Source: a bacterium (GTDB lineage: Bacteria; SZUA-79; Acidulodesulfobacterales; Acidulodesulfobacteraceae). Taken from it: a DNA stretch of 6,379 nt. A model generated the notes under the pieces. That model was not told the DNA's origin. It searched no databases and saw nothing but the letters and a program-made list of their open reading frames with translations. Position 1 is the first letter of the stretch, and each line of letters begins with the position of its first letter. The translations under genes were made by a program, and so were the position numbers. The stretch is from positions 1 through 6,379 of the forward strand of contig JAJXXD010000134.1 of NCBI GenBank assembly GCA_021781285.1, in the 5' to 3' direction. Shown in pieces: positions 4,852 through 6,379 of this stretch.

Positions 4852-6379
4852 ATGTTTAATTTAGACTATTACGAAGATAAATTATCGGAAAGCGGATACA
4901 GGGTGCTGACAATATCCATAGAAGAATCAAAGAGAAGAAAACATTACTATCTGGGACTCGAGCATGTATTTTATGCTTTAACCTTAGTGGACGAAGACCT
5001 TTTGAACGAAATATTTACAGAATTAAAAATAGACAAAAGAAAGGTTATGAAACTTTTGAACGATTTTATGATGTCGTCCGAACAATATATAGGCGAAGGA
5101 ATGAAAATTTCCCTCCAGACAAGAAATTTATTCAAGAGCGCTTACGATTACGCCCAGAGTTCGGGAAGAAATCTTATAGAATCTACCGATTTTTTAATGG
5201 TAATGTTTCAGGAGCCCAACTCTGCTCCCAACAGGGTTTTTAAAAGCCTGGGGGTAGATTCGGTGGTAATTGCCGATAAAATTTTTCAAAAGATGAGGGA
5301 AAGAAGAAACAGGAGCGACGAAAACAGAAGAAAATACGATTTGCCGTACACTTTAAGGCAGCATGCCATAAATTTAAGCAAACTGGCTATTATGGATAAA
5401 CTTCCTTTAGTTTTTGGAAGAGAGGAAGAAATTACGAGGCTTATGGAGATATTATGCCATATAGACAGACCTAATTCCGCGGTAATAGTAGGCGAACCCG
5501 GCGTAGGAAAAACGGCTATCGTGGAAGGGCTTGCAAGAAAAATCGAACTCGAACCGTATAACGTTCCTCCGAGGCTCAGAAATAAAATCATAGTAAATCT
5601 TCAGATGAATTCATTAGTCGCGGGGACGGTCTTCAGGGGTATGTTCGAAGACAGGATGGAAAAAATAATAAACGAGCTGAAATCCAGAAAAAATATAATA
5701 TTATTCGTCGATGAAGTCCACACGATTATCGGGGCCGGTTCGGCAATCGCCGTGCCGAGCGATGCGGCAAATATATTAAAATCTTCTCTTGCAAGGGGCG
5801 AAGTACAGATTATAGGAGCTACCACGCTTTCGGAATATAAAGAATTCATTGCGGAAGACGAGGCGCTGGCGCGCCGCTTCAGGCTCGTTAACGTTCAGGA
5901 GCCTACAGCGGAAGACACAAAAAGAATACTTTACGGGTTAAAAAGAAGGTTTGAAGATACTTACGGCGTCGAAATCGAAAACTCCGCTCTCGAGGAATCT
6001 ATAAGGCTGTCCTCGCGTTATTCCAAATCGTTAAGGCTTCCCGATAAAGCTATAGGGTGGATAGACTCAGGCTGCGTAAAAGCCGAAATTTATAATGAAG
6101 ACAGGGTGGTTAAAAAGGAAAATATTTATCAAGTTATCTCTCAAGAAACGGGTATGCCGGTAGATTTAATCAAGAGAGACGTATTGGAAAGATTTCAGGA
6201 TATGGAGGACTTTTTTTCAAAAAGAATAGTCGGACAGAAAGATGCGGTTAATTCGCTTGCCAAACATTTAAGGCTTAATAAAGGCCCTCTTAAAGAAAAT
6301 TTTAACAAGCCGGATGCCGTACTTCTTTTTTTGGGTCCGACAGGGGTGGGCAAGACCGAAACGGCAAAGGCTATGGCGG
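4852..6379 (+). CDS. clpA: ClpA-class AAA+ unfoldase, 3'-truncated by the window edge
   Basis: Hexameric ATP-driven unfoldase that threads proteins through its pore, typically into ClpP. 509 codons are visible and the frame runs off the right edge. Order: an N-terminal Clp_N double repeat (about 1-145, with YLGLEHVFYAL and AQSSGRN), a short charged linker, then AAA+ domain 1 with Walker A GEPGVGKT (214-221), pore loop AGTVFRG (257-263), Walker B LFVDEVH (284-290), GATT (322-325) and the ARRF arginine pair (340-343). LPDKAIGWIDSG stands where LPDKAIDVIDEAG is usual. Domain 2 starts near RIVGQKDAV and has Walker A GPTGVGKT (495-502). The stretch joining the domains is short, so there is no ClpB-type coiled-coil M domain and no ClpC-type insertion, which makes ClpA the best match. 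The ClpP-docking loop lies beyond the window, so ClpP partnership is unproved. No clpS is seen beside it; hsp20 is 29 bases upstream. Confidence 0.93.
   Translation, partial: MFNLDYYEDKLSESGYRVLTISIEESKRRKHYYLGLEHVFYALTLVDEDLLNEIFTELKIDKRKVMKLLNDFMMSSEQYIGEGMKISLQTRNLFKSAYDYAQSSGRNLIESTDFLMVMFQEPNSAPNRVFKSLGVDSVVIADKIFQKMRERRNRSDENRRKYDLPYTLRQHAINLSKLAIMDKLPLVFGREEEITRLMEILCHIDRPNSAVIVGEPGVGKTAIVEGLARKIELEPYNVPPRLRNKIIVNLQMNSLVAGTVFRGMFEDRMEKIINELKSRKNIILFVDEVHTIIGAGSAIAVPSDAANILKSSLARGEVQIIGATTLSEYKEFIAEDEALARRFRLVNVQEPTAEDTKRILYGLKRRFEDTYGVEIENSALEESIRLSSRYSKSLRLPDKAIGWIDSGCVKAEIYNEDRVVKKENIYQVISQETGMPVDLIKRDVLERFQDMEDFFSKRIVGQKDAVNSLAKHLRLNKGPLKENFNKPDAVLLFLGPTGVGKTETAKAMA

Noticed and set aside
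5286..5849. Two minus-strand open frames inside the Clp gene
   Set aside because: They lie wholly within the coding frame of a clearly recognisable Clp ATPase, have no family motifs, and arise from reverse reading of its codons.

Overview
The window looks like a piece of a moderately AT-rich bacterial chromosome with tightly packed housekeeping genes and no mobile, viral or CRISPR signal. Arg codons are mostly AGA/AGG, Ile is often ATA, and a ClpA-class ATPase and a lipoprotein-like signal peptide point to a Gram-negative bacterium. A deltaproteobacteria-like lineage is possible, but this cannot be settled from the sequence and is only a guess.

Bases 1-3911 form a four-gene plus-strand run that looks like one operon: the 3' part of glucose-6-phosphate isomerase (pgi), tRNA dimethylallyltransferase (miaA), the ribosome-associated GTPase HflX (hflX), and a small exported protein that resembles the FlgT N-terminal domain. 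pgi and miaA overlap by one base (TAATG), miaA and hflX by four (ATGA), and the exported-protein gene follows hflX after 13 bases. The usual proteobacterial miaA-hfq-hflX order is present without hfq.

Bases 3917-4390 hold a minus-strand gene for a small polytopic membrane protein, possibly of the Sm_multidrug_ex/COG2426 type. It converges on the operon with only 5 bases between the stop codons. Its frame stays open to 4456, but the first 66 bases of that longer frame are about 11% GC and contain promoter-like sequence, so I place the start at 4390.

Bases 4391-4480 are a 90-base divergent control region of about 9% GC. It is centred on a perfect palindrome, TATAATTATA, which supplies a -10 hexamer on each strand.

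From 4481 to the right edge lies a protein-quality-control pair on the plus strand: a very short Hsp20/alpha-crystallin small heat-shock protein, then 29 bases later a two-ATPase-domain Clp unfoldase of the ClpA class, cut off by the window inside its second ATPase domain. The likely reading is that the small Hsp holds unfolding proteins and the Clp ATPase unfolds them, for disaggregation or for ClpP-mediated proteolysis.

I do not see a clearly new system. The points most worth a second look are the symmetric promoter, the sHsp-Clp pair with its sequence departures, and the FlgT-like exported protein attached to a tRNA/ribosome maintenance operon.
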